64,000 nucleotides of DNA from Zeimonas sediminis (GCF_023721795.1 NZ_JAMQYE010000002.1:434001-498000); one strand, 5' to 3'. Counted from the first letter of the stretch, positions 49,810 through 60,148 are shown. Translations and numbers: made by a program. Notes: generated by a model not told the origin, from the letters alone.

Positions 49810-51690
49810 TCAGGCCGGCGCGAACGGCGTCGCGGCCCGGAAGCGGAGCTCGACGCGCGTGCCGCCGCGGGCTCCCGGGCCGAATGCGATGGTGCCGCCA
49901 AGCGTGCGCGCCCGATCGCGCATGATCGTGAGCCCGTGATGACGGCGGACGTCCTCGCCCCGCTCGATCGGGATGCCGACGCCGTCGTCCTCGATGCTCA
50001 CCTGCACGTTGCGCTCGGGATCCATCGCCAGCCTGACGAGCACGGTGGCGGCGCGCGCATGGTGCAGGGCATTGGCGAGCGACTCGCGCACGATCTGCAG
50101 CACGTGGATCTGTTCGGCCGCCGACAGGGCCGTGTCGGGCAGCGAATTCGACAGGTCGATCGCCAGCTCGCCGCGCTCCGAGAACTCGCGGATCGTCGCT
50201 TCGAGGGCGGCCGCGAAGCCGCCGTCGCCCAGGCTCAGGCGGAAGGTGCTCAGGAGCTCGCGCAGCTGCCGGTATGCGCTGTTCAGGCCGACCCGAAGCT
50301 CGCCGACGATCTGCGACGGGTCCCTGCCGGCGCGAAGCTCGGCCGAGATCCTGGACACCTGGATCTTCAGGAAGGACAGGCTCTGCGCGAGCGAGTCGTG
50401 CAGCTCCCGGGCGATCACCGCGCGCTCCTCGAACAGGCCGAGCAGCTGCTCGTCGCGCGCGCGCCGGGCATTGGCCAGCGCCGCCCCGAGGTGCCTGGCC
50501 ACCGACTCGAGCAGCGAACGCTCCCAGGCCTCGAGCGGGCGGGCCGGCGACAGCGCGAGCGCGAGGGCGCCGAGCGCCTCCCCGCCCTCGCGCAGCGGCG
50601 CGCGCACGATCGTCCCCAGTTGCGTGCCGACCACCTCGATGCCTCGATCCGGCGTGCCGGCATCCGGGGCGCCCGAACCCGGCCCCTCGGCGAGCCCGGC
50701 GAGCAGGACCTCGCAGCCGCCCCGGTCGACGGTCGCCACCACGAACTGCGCATCGCGCCCGGGATCCGCGGCCCGCAGTTGCGCGCAGCAGGCGCCCAGC
50801 GCCGCGCAGAGCGTCTCGAGCACCTCGCCGAGCGCCCCCTGGGTCGGCTTGCTCTCGGTCAGCGTGCGGGTGACCGAGTAGAGCACCTCGAGTTGCCGGT
50901 GGCTGCGCGCAAGGTCCGCGGTCTTATCGTTCACCCTCTGCTCGAGCAGCGCGTAGCCGGCCTGCAACTCCTCGGCCATCGCGTTGAAGGCCTGGCCGAG
51001 CTGCCCCATTTCGTCGGGCCCGTCGTGCGACACGCGGGTGTCCAGCCGCCGCGCCTTCAACGCGCGCGACGCCTCGACCAGGTCGAGGATGGGGATCAGC
51101 GCCTGCGTGTGGATCAGGTACATCGTGGCCAGCACCAGCGCGAAGACCATGAACAGCGCCAGGCCCTGGATCAGCCTGAGGTTCGCCAGGCGCTGCTCGA
51201 GGTTCGCGCCCAGTTCGGCGGTCAGGCGGTCCGCCAGCCCGACGAATTCGTCGACCTGGATGAGATAGGCAGCATCGTGACCCGCCGCCAGGCCGTGATC
51301 GACGGCGGTCCGCTGGCGATCGCTGGCCGGGCCGAGGACATCGCGCCAGCGCGCCACGAGGCGCGCGTGCAGCTCGCGGCTGGAATCGCTCTGCAGCGCC
51401 GAACGCAGGGCGGGGTCGGCGAGGCGGCGCTCGAGGTCGCCGACCGCCTGGCGGTAGCGCCCGCGGCCCTCGGGCGTCGCGTCGTCGACCGCCAGCGCCA
51501 TCCGGTAGGTCAGCATCCGCAGCGAGCCCGACAGGTCTATCGCGCCGCTGCGACCGGCGACGCTGTCCAGGTAGACGGTGGCCGCGCCGATCACGAACAC
51601 CGCGAGCGTCGCGATCGCGCCGAGCAGCATGCCCAGCCGCAACAGCAGCGACTGCTCGAGCAGGGAGCGCAGGTTGGCCATGATCCGCAT
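49810..51690 (-). CDS. narX: nitrate/nitrite sensor histidine kinase NarX
   Basis: A 626-residue membrane sensor. It has two membrane segments (near 20-40 and 180-200) around a periplasmic four-helix part containing SGSLRMLTYRMA, which matches the nitrate-binding P-box of NarX/NarQ. HAMP (about 200-255), a GAF-like region (about 290-410), the HisKA_3 dimerisation helix with phospho-His in ARELHDSLAQSL, and an HATPase domain (IEDDGVGIPI, GLTIMRDRAR) follow. I chose the ATG at 51690; starts at 51681 and 51726 are also possible. Confidence 0.88.
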   Translation of the reverse strand: MRIMANLRSLLEQSLLLRLGMLLGAIATLAVFVIGAATVYLDSVAGRSGAIDLSGSLRMLTYRMALAVDDATPEGRGRYRQAVGDLERRLADPALRSALQSDSSRELHARLVARWRDVLGPASDRQRTAVDHGLAAGHDAAYLIQVDEFVGLADRLTAELGANLEQRLANLRLIQGLALFMVFALVLATMYLIHTQALIPILDLVEASRALKARRLDTRVSHDGPDEMGQLGQAFNAMAEELQAGYALLEQRVNDKTADLARSHRQLEVLYSVTRTLTESKPTQGALGEVLETLCAALGACCAQLRAADPGRDAQFVVATVDRGGCEVLLAGLAEGPGSGAPDAGTPDRGIEVVGTQLGTIVRAPLREGGEALGALALALSPARPLEAWERSLLESVARHLGAALANARRARDEQLLGLFEERAVIARELHDSLAQSLSFLKIQVSRISAELRAGRDPSQIVGELRVGLNSAYRQLRELLSTFRLSLGDGGFAAALEATIREFSERGELAIDLSNSLPDTALSAAEQIHVLQIVRESLANALHHARAATVLVRLAMDPERNVQVSIEDDGVGIPIERGEDVRRHHGLTIMRDRARTLGGTIAFGPGARGGTRVELRFRAATPFAPA

Positions 51691-52093
51691 CCGCGAATTC
51701 TCGCCGATGCCGGCGATCGTCCGCATGCCCCGGATCAAGCCCCACAGCCTCGCCGCTCGGCCGCGGCCACGGCCTTGCCGCGATCGCGCCCGCCGTGCGA
51801 ACGCAACGCGATTCCGTCGCCCGACCGGGGGTACCCCGAAAGAACCCCGGGCCGCGCGAAGCCGGCCTGGCTGCGCGCGAGCCCAAGCCGGAAGTGACTG
51901 AAAGAACTCGGAATTTCCAGGCCTCGACCGAGGCAGGAGGCTACCCATTTGGGGGTAGACGAGGCCATTGCCGCACCTGAGCGCCCCTCGAAAACCTTGA
52001 TCCGACTGGGGGTGTCCATCGGCCCGGATCGGGTCTCCTCGCGTTTGTCGACGCAACAGCGATCACGACAGCTCAAAGCCAGGAAAACCTGAA
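51691..52093. other. narX-narK1 intergenic regulatory region
   Basis: About 400 bases between divergent genes. It contains a NarL-type 7-2-7 site (51942-51957) and a GGGGTACCCC palindrome at 51828-51837 that also holds two NarL-like heptamers. No clear FNR box (TTGAT-N4-ATCAA) was found; TTGAT at 51998 lacks a matching right half. AGGAAA serves narK1. Confidence 0.6.
51942..51957. promoter_or_regulatory. NarL 7-2-7 binding site
   Basis: TACCCAT-TT-GGGGGTA: the left heptamer matches TACYYMT fully, and the inverted right heptamer matches at six of seven positions, with the two-base spacing that NarL requires. The site is about 145 bases upstream of narK1, next to the narXL genes themselves. 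Confidence 0.65.
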
Positions 52094-53395
52094 ATGGCCA
52101 CATCGAAAACCGGCCCGGCCCCGACTGCCGGACCCGCAGCGGCCAAGCCGCTGCCCAAGGGCGCGATCCCGGTGCTCGCCTCGAGCACCCTCGCATTCAC
52201 CGTCTGCTTCGCCGTCTGGATGATGTTCGCGGTGATCGGCGTGCCGATCAAGAAGGAGCTCGGGCTCAACGCCACCGAGTTCGGCCTGCTGACCGCCACG
52301 CCGGTGCTGACCGGCGCGCTGGTCCGGGTACCGCTGGGCATCTGGACCGATCGCTACGGCGGCCGGATCGTGTTCGCGCTGCTGATGGCCGCCTGCGTGA
52401 TTCCGATCTGGCTGATCTCCTACGCGACCGAGTACTGGCACTTCCTTGTGCTGGGGCTGTTCGTCGGCATCGCCGGTGGCTCGTTCTCGGTCGGCACGCC
52501 GTACGTGGCGCGCTGGTTCCCGAAGCATCGCCAGGGTTTCGCGATGGGCGTCTTCGGCGCAGGCAACTCGGGCGCGGCGGTCAACAAGTTCGTCGCCCCG
52601 GCCCTGCTGGTGGCCTTCGGCTGGACGATCGTTCCGCAGGTCTACGCGATCGCGCTGGCGATCACCGTGGTGGTCTTCTGGATGTTCTCGGCCAGCGACC
52701 CGGCCCACCTGGTGAAGGGCGGCACGACCTTCCGCGAGCAGATGGCGATGCTGAAGGACCCGCGGGTGCTCAAGTACTGCCAGTACTACTCGATCGTGTT
52801 CGGCGGCTACGTGGCGCTGTCGCTGTGGATGGTCCAGTACTACGTCAACGAGTTCGGCCTCGACATCCGCATCGCCGCGCTGCTGGCGGCCTGCTTCTCG
52901 CTGCCCGGCGGCGTGCTGCGCGCGATCGGCGGCTGGCTGTCGGACAAGCACGGCGCGCACAAGGTCACCTGGTGGGTCATGTGGGTCAGCTGGATCTGCC
53001 TGTTCCTGCTCTCCTACCCGCAGACCGACTTCACGATCCAGACGGTCGACGGCCCGAAGACCTTCCACATCGGCCTGAACGTGTGGGTGTTCACCGCGCT
53101 GATGTTCGTGGTCGGCGTGGCCTGGGCCTTCGGCAAGGCGTCCGTCTTCAAGTACATCTCGGACGAGTACCCGACCAACATCGGCGCGGTGTCCGGAATC
53201 GTCGGACTGGCCGGCGGCCTGGGCGGATTCATCCTGCCGATCATGTTCGGCGCGCTGCTCGACCTCACCGGCATCCGGTCCTCGGCCTTCATGCTGATGT
53301 ACGGCGTGGTCTGGGTGTCGCTGATCTGGATGTACTGGACCGAAGTCCGCCGCACCGACGTGATCGGCGGCACCACCGAGCGCGCCGCCGCCTGA
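52094..53395 (+). CDS. narK1: nitrate transporter NarK1 (proton symporter type)
   Basis: A 433-residue major facilitator protein with 12 membrane segments. Nitrate signatures are visible: AGGSFSVGTPYVARWFP (near 132) and GLAGGLGGFILP (near 373). In tandem NarK1-NarK2 systems the first, shorter protein is usually a nitrate/proton symporter. Its N-terminus is a Pro/Ala/Lys tail of about 25 residues. Confidence 0.9.
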   Translation: MATSKTGPAPTAGPAAAKPLPKGAIPVLASSTLAFTVCFAVWMMFAVIGVPIKKELGLNATEFGLLTATPVLTGALVRVPLGIWTDRYGGRIVFALLMAACVIPIWLISYATEYWHFLVLGLFVGIAGGSFSVGTPYVARWFPKHRQGFAMGVFGAGNSGAAVNKFVAPALLVAFGWTIVPQVYAIALAITVVVFWMFSASDPAHLVKGGTTFREQMAMLKDPRVLKYCQYYSIVFGGYVALSLWMVQYYVNEFGLDIRIAALLAACFSLPGGVLRAIGGWLSDKHGAHKVTWWVMWVSWICLFLLSYPQTDFTIQTVDGPKTFHIGLNVWVFTALMFVVGVAWAFGKASVFKYISDEYPTNIGAVSGIVGLAGGLGGFILPIMFGALLDLTGIRSSAFMLMYGVVWVSLIWMYWTEVRRTDVIGGTTERAAA

Positions 53396-53424
53396 GGCGC
53401 CCCGCAGCACCCGGAGAGAGAGAA

Positions 53425-54810
53425 ATGGCTTCTCACGTACTGACCGACTGGCGTCCCGAGGACGCCGCCTTCTGGGAGCGCGACGGCAAGAGCGTCGCGA
53501 GCCGCAACCTCTGGATCTCGATCCCCGCACTGCTGCTGGCCTTCGCGGTCTGGATGGTGTGGAGCGTGGTGGTCGTCAACCTGCCGAACATCGGCTTCAA
53601 GTTCGACACCAACCAGCTGTTCTGGCTGACCGCCCTGCCCGGCCTGTCGGGCGCCACGCTGCGGATCTTCTACTCGTTCATGGTGCCGATCTTCGGCGGC
53701 CGGCTCTGGACCACGATCTCCACCGCGTCGCTGGCGATCCCGGCGACCTGGATGGGCTTCGCGGTCCAGGACCCGAACACCCCCTACCTGACCTTCCTGG
53801 TCATCGCGCTGCTGTGCGGCTTCGGCGGCGGCAACTTCGCCTCGTCGATGTCGAACATCAGCTTCTTCTTCCCGAAGGCGCAGCAGGGCACGGCGCTGGG
53901 CCTGAACGCCGGCCTCGGCAACCTCGGCGTCTCGGTGGTGCAGTTCGTGGTGCCGATCGTGATCACGATGGGCATCTTCGGCGGCATCGCCGGCGACCCG
54001 CAGGCCTGGGTCAAGGGCGAGGTCACCAAGCAGATGTGGCTGCAGAACGCCGGCTTCTTCTGGGTGCCCTTCATCCTCGCCTCGTCGCTGGCCGCCTGGT
54101 TCGGCATGAACGACATCGCCAGCGCCCGGGCCTCCTTTGCCGAGCAGGCGGTGATCTTCGGCCGCAAGCACAACTGGCTGATGTGCTGGCTCTACATCGG
54201 CACCTTCGGCTCGTTCATCGGCTACTCGGCGGGCTTCCCGCTGCTGATCAAGATGCAGTTCCCGGCGATCGACCCGACCAAGTACGCGTTCCTGGGTCCG
54301 CTGGTCGGCGCGCTGGTCCGCCCGGTCGGCGGCTGGGTTTCGGACAAGCTCGGCGGCGCACGCGTGACCTTCTGGAACTTCATCGTGATGGCGCTCGCGG
54401 TGGTCGGCGTGCTGGCCTTCCTGCCGAAGGACGGCCAGGGCGGCAGCTTCGTCGGCTTCTTCTCGATGTTCATGCTGCTGTTCCTGACCACCGGCGTGGG
54501 CAACGGCTCGACCTTCCGGATGATTCCGGTGATCTTCCGCACCCTGCACGAGCGGACGAGCGCCGGCAAGGACGAGGCCACGAAGGCGGTCGCGATGCGC
54601 AATGCCGGCAAGGAGTCGGCCGCGGTGATCGGCTTCTCGTCGGCGGTCGCCGCCTACGGCGCCTTCTTCATCCCGAAGAGCTACGGCACCTCGATCAGCA
54701 TGACCGGCGGGCCCGAGCTCGCGCTGTGGGGCTTCGTCGGTTTCTACATCACCTGCATCGTGGTCACCTGGTGGTTCTACTCGCGCAAGAACGCGGAGAT
54801 GCCTTGCTGA
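53425..54810 (+). CDS. narK2: nitrate/nitrite antiporter NarK2
   Basis: A 461-residue major facilitator protein of the NarK2 type, exchanging external nitrate for internal nitrite. Signatures GFGGGNFASSMSNISFFFP (near 132) and an insert AMRNAGKESAAVIGFSSAV near the end are typical. GGAGAGAGAG precedes the ATG. It starts 29 bases after narK1 and is followed by narG. Confidence 0.9.
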   Translation: MASHVLTDWRPEDAAFWERDGKSVASRNLWISIPALLLAFAVWMVWSVVVVNLPNIGFKFDTNQLFWLTALPGLSGATLRIFYSFMVPIFGGRLWTTISTASLAIPATWMGFAVQDPNTPYLTFLVIALLCGFGGGNFASSMSNISFFFPKAQQGTALGLNAGLGNLGVSVVQFVVPIVITMGIFGGIAGDPQAWVKGEVTKQMWLQNAGFFWVPFILASSLAAWFGMNDIASARASFAEQAVIFGRKHNWLMCWLYIGTFGSFIGYSAGFPLLIKMQFPAIDPTKYAFLGPLVGALVRPVGGWVSDKLGGARVTFWNFIVMALAVVGVLAFLPKDGQGGSFVGFFSMFMLLFLTTGVGNGSTFRMIPVIFRTLHERTSAGKDEATKAVAMRNAGKESAAVIGFSSAVAAYGAFFIPKSYGTSISMTGGPELALWGFVGFYITCIVVTWWFYSRKNAEMPC

Positions 54811-54859
54811 GCGCCGAGCGTCCAGGCAGGCAAGGAACGGAACAGAAAAGGAGCAAGCA

Positions 54860-57800
54860 ATGAGTCATTTCCTCGACCGGCTGAAGTACTTCGGCGAGAA
54901 GCGCGAGAGCTTTTCCGGCGGCCACGGCGCCACCACCCATGAGGACCGCACCTGGGAGGAGGCCTACCGCCAGCGCTGGCAGCACGACAAGATCGTCCGG
55001 TCCACGCACGGCGTGAACTGCACCGGGTCCTGCTCGTGGAAGATCTACGTGAAGGGCGGCATCGTCACCTGGGAGACCCAGCAGACCGACTACCCGCGCA
55101 CCCGGCCCGACATGCCCAACCACGAGCCGCGCGGCTGCTCGCGCGGCGCGTCCTATTCCTGGTACCTGTACTCGGCCAACCGGCTCAAGCACCCGATGGT
55201 GCGCAGCCAGCTGCTGCGCCTGTGGCGCGCGGCGCGCGCCGAGATGAGCCCGGTCGAGGCCTGGACCTCGATCGTGGAGTCGCCCGAGAAGGCGAAGTCG
55301 TACCGCTCGCGGCGCGGGCTGGGCGGCTTCGTGCGCGTGACCTGGGAAGAGGCCAACGAGATCGTCGCGGCGGCCAACGTGTACACCGCGAAGAAGTACG
55401 GCCCCGACCGGATCATCGGCTTCTCGCCGATCCCGGCGATGTCGATGATCTCCTACGCCGCGGGCAGCCGGTACCTGTCGCTGATCGGCGGCGTGTGCAT
55501 GAGCTTCTACGACTGGTACTGCGACCTGCCGCCGGCCTCGCCGATGACCTGGGGCGAGCAGACCGACGTGCCCGAGTCGGCCGACTGGTACAACTCGAGC
55601 TACATCCTGATGTGGGGCTCGAACGTGCCGCAGACCCGCACGCCCGACGCGCACTTCATGGTCGAGGCCCGCTACAAGGGCACCAAGGTCGTGTCGATCT
55701 TCCCGGACTACGCCGAGGGCGCGAAGTTCGGCGACCTGTGGCTCAAGCCCAAGCAGGGCACCGACGCCGCGCTCGCGATGGCGATGGGCCACGTGATCCT
55801 GAAGGAGTTCGTCGCGAACGGGAAATCGGCCTACTTCGCCGACTACCTGCGCCGCTACAGCGATATGCCCAACCTGGTGCTGCTCGAGCAGCAGGGCGAC
55901 CGGGTGGTCACCGGCCGGATGGCGCGCGCCTCCGATTTCGACGGCAACCTCGGCCAGGACAACAACCCCGAGTGGAAGACCGTCGCCTACGATGAGAAGA
56001 GCGGCGAGATGGTCGTGCCCAAGGGCTCGATCGGCTTCCGCTGGGGCCAGAAGGAAGGCGGCGACGCCGGCAAGTGGAACCTGCAGTCCGAGGCCTCCGA
56101 CGGCCGCGAGATCGTGCCGCAGATGACGCTGCTCGGCTCGCACGACGAGGTCGTCGAGGTCTCTTTCCCCTACTTCGGCGGCGTGGCGCACCCGCAGTTC
56201 AACGCCAACCCGGTGGCCGACGTGATCACCCAGCGGGTGCCGGCCCGCCGCGTGAAGACGAAGGACGGCGAGAAGCTGGTGGTCACCGTGCACGACCTGA
56301 CCCTCGCCCACTACGGCGTGGACCGCGGGCTGGGCGGCGACTTCATGCCGAAGTCCTACGACGACAACCTGCCCTACACGCCGAAGTGGCAGCAGGCGAT
56401 CACCGGCGTGTCGCCGGAGGACGTGATCACGGTGGCGCGCGAGTTCGCCGACAACGCCGACAAGACGCAGGGCAAGTCGATGGTGATCATCGGCGCCGCG
56501 ATGAACCACTGGTTCCACATGGACATGAACTACCGGGGGATCATCAACCTGCTGGTGTTCTGCGGCTGCATCGGCCAGTCCGGCGGCGGCTGGGCGCACT
56601 ACGTGGGCCAGGAAAAGCTCCGTCCGCAGACCGGCTGGACCGCGCTGGCCTTCGCGCTCGACTGGCACCGCCCGCCCCGCCAGCAGAACTCGACCTCGTT
56701 CTTCTACGCGCACACCGACCAGTGGCGCTACGAGCGGCTGGCCACCAGCGAGATCCTGTCGCCACTGGCCGACCCGAAGAAATACTCGGGCAGCCTGATC
56801 GACTTCAACACCCGCGCCGAGCGCATGGGCTGGCTGCCCTCCGCCCCGCAGCTGCAGCGCAATCCGCTCGAGCTTTCGCGCGAGGCGAAGCGCCGCGGCC
56901 TCGACCCGAAGGAGTACGTGCTCGACGAGCTCAAGGGCGGCAGGCTGAACTTCTCCTGCGTGGACCCGGACCATCCGGACAACTTCCCGCGCAACCTGTT
57001 CGTGTGGCGCTCCAACCTGCTCGGCTCCTCGGGCAAGGGACACGAGTACTTCCTGAAGCACCTGCTGGGCACCAAGCACGGCGTGCAGGGCAAGGACCTC
57101 GGCCAGATGGGCGAGGCCAAGCCCGAGGACGTGGCCTGGCACGACGAGGCGCCCGAGGGCAAGCTGGACCTGCTGGTCACGCTCGACTTCCGGATGTCGA
57201 CCACCTGCCTGTACTCCGACATCGTGCTTCCGACCGCCACCTGGTACGAGAAGAACGACCTGAACACCTCGGACATGCACCCGTTCATCCACCCGCTGTC
57301 GACCGCGGTGGACCCGGCCTGGCAGGCGCGCAGCGACTGGGAGATCTTCAAGGGCTTCGCGAAGCGCTTCTCCGAACTGACCAATGGCCACCTCGGCGTC
57401 GAGCAGGACGTCGTGCTCACGCCGCTGATGCACGACTCGCCGGGCGAGCTGTCGCAGCCCTTCGAGCCCAAGGCCTGGTTCCGCGGCGAGTGCGAACCGG
57501 TGCCCGGCAAGACGATGCCCACGATCACCGTGGTCGAGCGCGACTACCCGGCCACCTACCGCAAGTTCACCTCGCTGGGCCCACTGATGGCCAAGGTCGG
57601 CAACGGCGGCAAGGGCATCGGCTGGAACACCGAGCACGAGGTCGATCTGCTGGGCAAGCTCAACGGCAAGGTCGCCGAGCCGGGCGTGTCCGAGGGCCTG
57701 CCCCGGATCGAGAGCGACATCGACGCCACCGAGGTGGTGCTGTCGCTGGCGCCCGAGACCAACGGTGAAGTGGCGGTCAAGGCCTGGGAGGCGCTGTCGA

Positions 57801-58588
57801 AGTTCACCGGCCGCGACCACACGCACCTGGCGATCCCGCGCGAGGACGAGAAGATCCGCTTCCGCGACATCCAGGCCCAGCCTCGCAAGATCATCTCGAG
57901 CCCGACCTGGTCGGGGCTGGAGTCCGAGCACGTGTCGTACAACGCCGGCTACACCAACGTGCACGAGCTGATCCCATGGCGCACGCTGTCCGGGCGCCAG
58001 CAGCTCTACCAGGACCATCCGTGGATGCGCGCGTTCGGCGAGGCGCTGGTCAGCTACCGGCCGCCGGTGAACACGCGCACCGTGGAGCCGATGCTGGGCC
58101 AGCGCGGCAACGGCAACCCCGAGATCCTGCTGAACTTCATCACGCCGCACCAGAAGTGGGGCATCCACTCCACCTACACCGACAACCTGCTGATGCTGAC
58201 GCTGTCGCGCGGCGGCCCGATCGTGTGGATCTCCGAGATCGACGCGAAGAAGGCCGGCGTGGTCGACAACGACTGGGTCGAGGTGTTCAACGTGAACGGC
58301 GCGCTGATCGCCCGCGCGGTGGTCAGCCAGCGGGTGCCCGAGGGGATGATCATGATGTACCACGCGCAGGAAAAGATCGTGAACACCCCGGGGTCGGAGA
58401 TCACCGGCACGCGCGGCGGCATCCACAACTCGGTCACGCGCGCGGTGCTCAAGCCCACGCACATGATCGGCGGCTATGCGCAGCTTTCGTACGGCTTCAA
58501 CTACTACGGCACCGTGGGGTCCAACCGCGACGAATTCATCATCCTGCGCAGGATGGACCGGGTCGACTGGATGGACGACGCGGCCTGA
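54860..58588 (+). CDS. narG: respiratory nitrate reductase alpha subunit
   Basis: The 1242-residue molybdenum subunit reduces nitrate to nitrite on the cytoplasmic side. FS0 cluster ligands are at His50, Cys54, Cys58 and Cys93 (THGVNCTGSCSW, RGCSRG) and the Mo ligand Asp222 is in YDWYCDLPP; these positions equal those of E. coli NarG. The N-terminus keeps the RR-less leader remnant used in NarJ-controlled maturation. AAAGGAG precedes the ATG. Confidence 0.97.
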   Translation: MSHFLDRLKYFGEKRESFSGGHGATTHEDRTWEEAYRQRWQHDKIVRSTHGVNCTGSCSWKIYVKGGIVTWETQQTDYPRTRPDMPNHEPRGCSRGASYSWYLYSANRLKHPMVRSQLLRLWRAARAEMSPVEAWTSIVESPEKAKSYRSRRGLGGFVRVTWEEANEIVAAANVYTAKKYGPDRIIGFSPIPAMSMISYAAGSRYLSLIGGVCMSFYDWYCDLPPASPMTWGEQTDVPESADWYNSSYILMWGSNVPQTRTPDAHFMVEARYKGTKVVSIFPDYAEGAKFGDLWLKPKQGTDAALAMAMGHVILKEFVANGKSAYFADYLRRYSDMPNLVLLEQQGDRVVTGRMARASDFDGNLGQDNNPEWKTVAYDEKSGEMVVPKGSIGFRWGQKEGGDAGKWNLQSEASDGREIVPQMTLLGSHDEVVEVSFPYFGGVAHPQFNANPVADVITQRVPARRVKTKDGEKLVVTVHDLTLAHYGVDRGLGGDFMPKSYDDNLPYTPKWQQAITGVSPEDVITVAREFADNADKTQGKSMVIIGAAMNHWFHMDMNYRGIINLLVFCGCIGQSGGGWAHYVGQEKLRPQTGWTALAFALDWHRPPRQQNSTSFFYAHTDQWRYERLATSEILSPLADPKKYSGSLIDFNTRAERMGWLPSAPQLQRNPLELSREAKRRGLDPKEYVLDELKGGRLNFSCVDPDHPDNFPRNLFVWRSNLLGSSGKGHEYFLKHLLGTKHGVQGKDLGQMGEAKPEDVAWHDEAPEGKLDLLVTLDFRMSTTCLYSDIVLPTATWYEKNDLNTSDMHPFIHPLSTAVDPAWQARSDWEIFKGFAKRFSELTNGHLGVEQDVVLTPLMHDSPGELSQPFEPKAWFRGECEPVPGKTMPTITVVERDYPATYRKFTSLGPLMAKVGNGGKGIGWNTEHEVDLLGKLNGKVAEPGVSEGLPRIESDIDATEVVLSLAPETNGEVAVKAWEALSKFTGRDHTHLAIPREDEKIRFRDIQAQPRKIISSPTWSGLESEHVSYNAGYTNVHELIPWRTLSGRQQLYQDHPWMRAFGEALVSYRPPVNTRTVEPMLGQRGNGNPEILLNFITPHQKWGIHSTYTDNLLMLTLSRGGPIVWISEIDAKKAGVVDNDWVEVFNVNGALIARAVVSQRVPEGMIMMYHAQEKIVNTPGSEITGTRGGIHNSVTRAVLKPTHMIGGYAQLSYGFNYYGTVGSNRDEFIILRRMDRVDWMDDAA

Positions 58589-58623
58589 GCGCCGGCGCGA
58601 ACGGAACGCATGGAGCAAATGAG

Positions 58624-60147
58624 ATGAAAGTACGCGCACAGATCGGCATGGTCCTTAACCTGGACAAGTGCATCGGCTGCCACACCTGCTCGGTCACCTG
58701 CAAGAACGTCTGGACCACCCGCGAAGGCATGGAGTACGCGTGGTTCAACAACGTGGAGACCAAGCCCGGCATCGGGTATCCGAAGGACTGGGAGAACCAG
58801 CAGCGCTGGAAGGGCGGCTGGACCCGCAAGGCCAACGGCGCCATCGAGCCGATGCAGGGCGGCAAGTGGTCGCTGCTGATGAAGATCTTCTCGAACCCGA
58901 ACCTGCCCGAGATCGACGACTACTACGAGCCCTTCACCTTCGACTACGAGCACCTGCACAACGCGCCGGACATGAAGCACGCGCCGGTCGCGCGGCCGCG
59001 CAGCCTGGTGAGCGGCAAGCGGATGGAGAAGATCGAGTGGGGCCCGAACTGGGAGGAGATCCTCGGCGGGGAGTTCTCCAAGCGATCGGCCGACTACAAC
59101 TTCGAGGGCATCCAGAAGGACATCTACGGCGAGTTCGAGAACACCTTCATGATGTACCTGCCCAGGCTGTGCGAGCACTGCCTGAACCCGGCCTGCGTGG
59201 CCTCGTGCCCCTCCGGTTCGATCTACAAGCGCGAGGAAGACGGGATCGTGCTGATCGACCAGGACAAGTGCCGCGGCTGGCGCATGTGCGTGTCGGGCTG
59301 CCCGTACAAGAAGATCTACTACAACTGGTCCAGCGGCAAGGCCGAGAAGTGCATCTTCTGCTACCCGCGGATCGAGGTCGGCCAGCCGACCGTGTGCTCC
59401 GAGACCTGCGTGGGCCGGATCCGCTACCTCGGCGTGCTGCTGTACGACGCGGACAAGATCCAGGAGGCCGCGTCGGTGGCCGATCCGCGCGACCTGTACC
59501 AGGCGCAGCTCGACGTCTTCCTCGACCCGAACGACCCGGCGGTGATCGCGCAGGCGCGGGCCGACGGGATCCCCGAGGCCTGGCTGCAGGCCGCGAAGGT
59601 GTCGCCGGTCTGGAAGATGGCGATGGACTGGAAGATCGCCTTCCCGCTGCATCCGGAATACCGGACGCTGCCGATGGTCTGGTACGTGCCGCCGCTGTCG
59701 CCGATCTCGGCGCGCGCGTCCAGCGGCCAGATCTCCGAGAAGGGAGGCATTCCCGACGTCGCCAGCCTGCGGATCCCGCTGCGCTACCTGGCCAACATGC
59801 TGACCGCCGGCGACGAGGAGCCGATCCGCGTCGCGCTGGAGCGGATGCTCGCGATGCGCGCGTTCATGCGGGCGCGCAACGTGGAGAAGCGGCACGCCGG
59901 CGAGCTGCTCGACAAGGTCGGCATGAGCGCCACCCAGATCGACGACATGTACCGGATCCTCGCGATCGCCAACTACGAGGACCGCTTCGTGATCCCGACC
60001 ACGCACCGCGAGTACGCGGAAGACGCGTTCGACATGCGTGGCGGCTGCGGCTTCTCCTTCGGCAACGGGTGCTCCGACGGCAGTTCCGCCGGCAGCCTGT
60101 TCTCCAGCAAGGGCAAGCGGGTCATCGCGATCAAGGAGACCCTCTGA
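58624..60147 (+). CDS. narH: respiratory nitrate reductase beta subunit
   Basis: The 507-residue electron-transfer subunit carries three [4Fe-4S] and one [3Fe-4S] cluster. The first motif has Cys16, 19, 22 and 26 (CIGCHTCSVTC), as in E. coli. The CRGWRMCVSGCP motif has Trp in place of a ligand Cys, which marks the [3Fe-4S] site. It starts 35 bases after narG; an upstream ATG gives only a five-codon reading frame overlapping the start. Confidence 0.97.
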   Translation: MKVRAQIGMVLNLDKCIGCHTCSVTCKNVWTTREGMEYAWFNNVETKPGIGYPKDWENQQRWKGGWTRKANGAIEPMQGGKWSLLMKIFSNPNLPEIDDYYEPFTFDYEHLHNAPDMKHAPVARPRSLVSGKRMEKIEWGPNWEEILGGEFSKRSADYNFEGIQKDIYGEFENTFMMYLPRLCEHCLNPACVASCPSGSIYKREEDGIVLIDQDKCRGWRMCVSGCPYKKIYYNWSSGKAEKCIFCYPRIEVGQPTVCSETCVGRIRYLGVLLYDADKIQEAASVADPRDLYQAQLDVFLDPNDPAVIAQARADGIPEAWLQAAKVSPVWKMAMDWKIAFPLHPEYRTLPMVWYVPPLSPISARASSGQISEKGGIPDVASLRIPLRYLANMLTAGDEEPIRVALERMLAMRAFMRARNVEKRHAGELLDKVGMSATQIDDMYRILAIANYEDRFVIPTTHREYAEDAFDMRGGCGFSFGNGCSDGSSAGSLFSSKGKRVIAIKETL

Positions 60148-60148
60148 C

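Noticed and set aside
51998-52011. TTGATCCGACTGGG upstream of narK1 as an FNR box
   Set aside because: The left half-site is perfect but the right half has almost no match to ATCAA.
58610-58627. A five-codon frame (MEQMR) overlapping the narH start
   Set aside because: It is too short to call a leader peptide and has no sign of regulation; it is noted only because of its overlap.
54764-58639. A minus-strand open frame of about 1290 codons opposite narG
   Set aside because: NarG is certain from its ligands and length; the opposing frame is a composition artefact.
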